This document shows, one piece after another, positions 62,501 to 64,000 of a DNA stretch of 64,000 nt (position 1 is its first letter; the number at the start of each line of letters is the position of its first letter). The DNA is taken from the NCBI GenBank assembly GCA_039621445.1, contig CP154955.1, positions 10,032,241 to 10,096,240 of the forward strand. Reading direction: 5' to 3'. Below the pieces are notes generated by a model that was given only the letters and a program-made list of their open reading frames with translations, was not told the DNA's origin and made no database searches. Position numbers and translations under genes: made by a program. This DNA is from Euglena gracilis. Its lineage: Eukaryota > Euglenida > Euglenophyceae > Euglenales.

Positions 62501-62608
62501 GTATTTGACGCATCATGCCGGCACGATTTGAACCATGCGCTTGGATGAAGTGTCGGGGGGTCAATGTTCAATGAGTAAGCTTGCAAACACACAAGTGCGC
62601 GCACACAT

Positions 62609-63015
62609 ACAGTACAGTACAGTACCGTATCATACAGTACAGTACATTACCGTACAATACAGTACAGTACAGTACAGTACAGTACAGTACATTACCGTAC
62701 CGTACCGTACCGTACCGTACCGTTCAGTACAGTACCCTACCGTACCGTACTGTACCGCACCGTACGGTACCGTACCATACAGTACCGTACAATACAATGC
62801 AATACAATACAGTACAGTACAGTACAGTACAGTACAGTACAGTACAGTACAGTACAGTACAGTACACAGTACAGTACAGTACACAGTACAGTACAGTACA
62901 CAGTACACAGTACAGTACACAGTACACAGTACAGTACACAGTACACAGTACAGTACAGTACACAGTACAGTACAGTACAGTACAGTACAATACAATACAA
63001 TACAATACAATACAT
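62609..63015. repeat. CAGTA / CCGTA pentanucleotide array
   Basis: The same CAGTA and CAATA units as at 21376-21808, with CCGTA variants (62690-62780) and CACAGTA insertions (62870-62960). Confidence 0.95.

Positions 63016-64000
<985 letters not shown>

Noticed and set aside
60929-62142. A consensus GTAAGA donor and a GCAG acceptor between segments 32 and 33
   Set aside because: Splicing there shifts the frame so that the clear RERSVYY motif is lost. It is kept as a note because it is the best conventional-looking pair seen.

Overview
The window looks like nuclear DNA of a microbial eukaryote, and it is dominated by one split gene. About 34 short coding segments (39 to about 200 bp, strongly G/C at third codon positions, all on the + strand) are spread over 56 kb. 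Read in order, they spell a pleiotropic-drug-resistance type (ABCG, full-size) ABC transporter in canonical domain order: N-terminal cytosolic region, NBD1, TMD1, linker, NBD2, and the first half of TMD2. The probable start codon is at 6599. The gene runs off the right side, since TMD2 helices after the third are not seen. I found no rRNA, tRNA, CRISPR, operon or bacterial gene.

The unusual part is how the gene is split. When segments are joined so that they align with the PDR family (recalled from memory, not searched), most junctions do not fall on GT...AG. They fall on short direct repeats in the same codon phase on both sides. Examples are GCCATGACC (39867/40227), AGCAGCTG (14659/17208), CCTCGCC (45759/47424), GCTGGGG (14049/14558) and TGGGAG (62233/62407). 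Several intervening sequences consist largely or wholly of a terminal-inverted-repeat (TIR) element. The clearest is 39876-40226: a 351-bp element with a 17-bp perfect TIR between 9-bp direct repeats, inserted between two halves of one transmembrane-domain segment. This resembles transposon-derived introns (introners), or the nonconventional introns of euglenids and diplonemids. It also formally resembles DNA-level internal eliminated sequences with pointers. RNA data are needed to choose.

Layout. 1-6598: 5' flank with poly-C/poly-G tipped TIR elements, a decayed Tc1/mariner transposase and a TG array. 6599-14666: N-terminus and start of NBD1. 17216-27932: rest of NBD1, interrupted by a 6.7-kb intervening sequence holding a 2.1-kb pentanucleotide array. 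28441-42030: TMD1, interrupted by a 4.5-kb intervening sequence with a 2.67-kb TIR element. 43685-55455: linker and NBD2, with a 1.5-kb TGTGCG-type array between the Walker B and H-loop segments. 57207-62500: connector and TMD2 start. 62600-64000: CAGTA, CACG and CA arrays to the window end.

ATPase-site residues look asymmetric, as is typical of PDR proteins. NBD1 has a good Walker A but apparently lacks the Walker B Asp and catalytic Glu. NBD2 has Walker A, an Asp-Asp Walker B end and the H-loop His, but a divergent signature. The host cannot be named from sequence alone. Euglenozoa is my leading guess from intron type; a dinoflagellate or another alga is possible.
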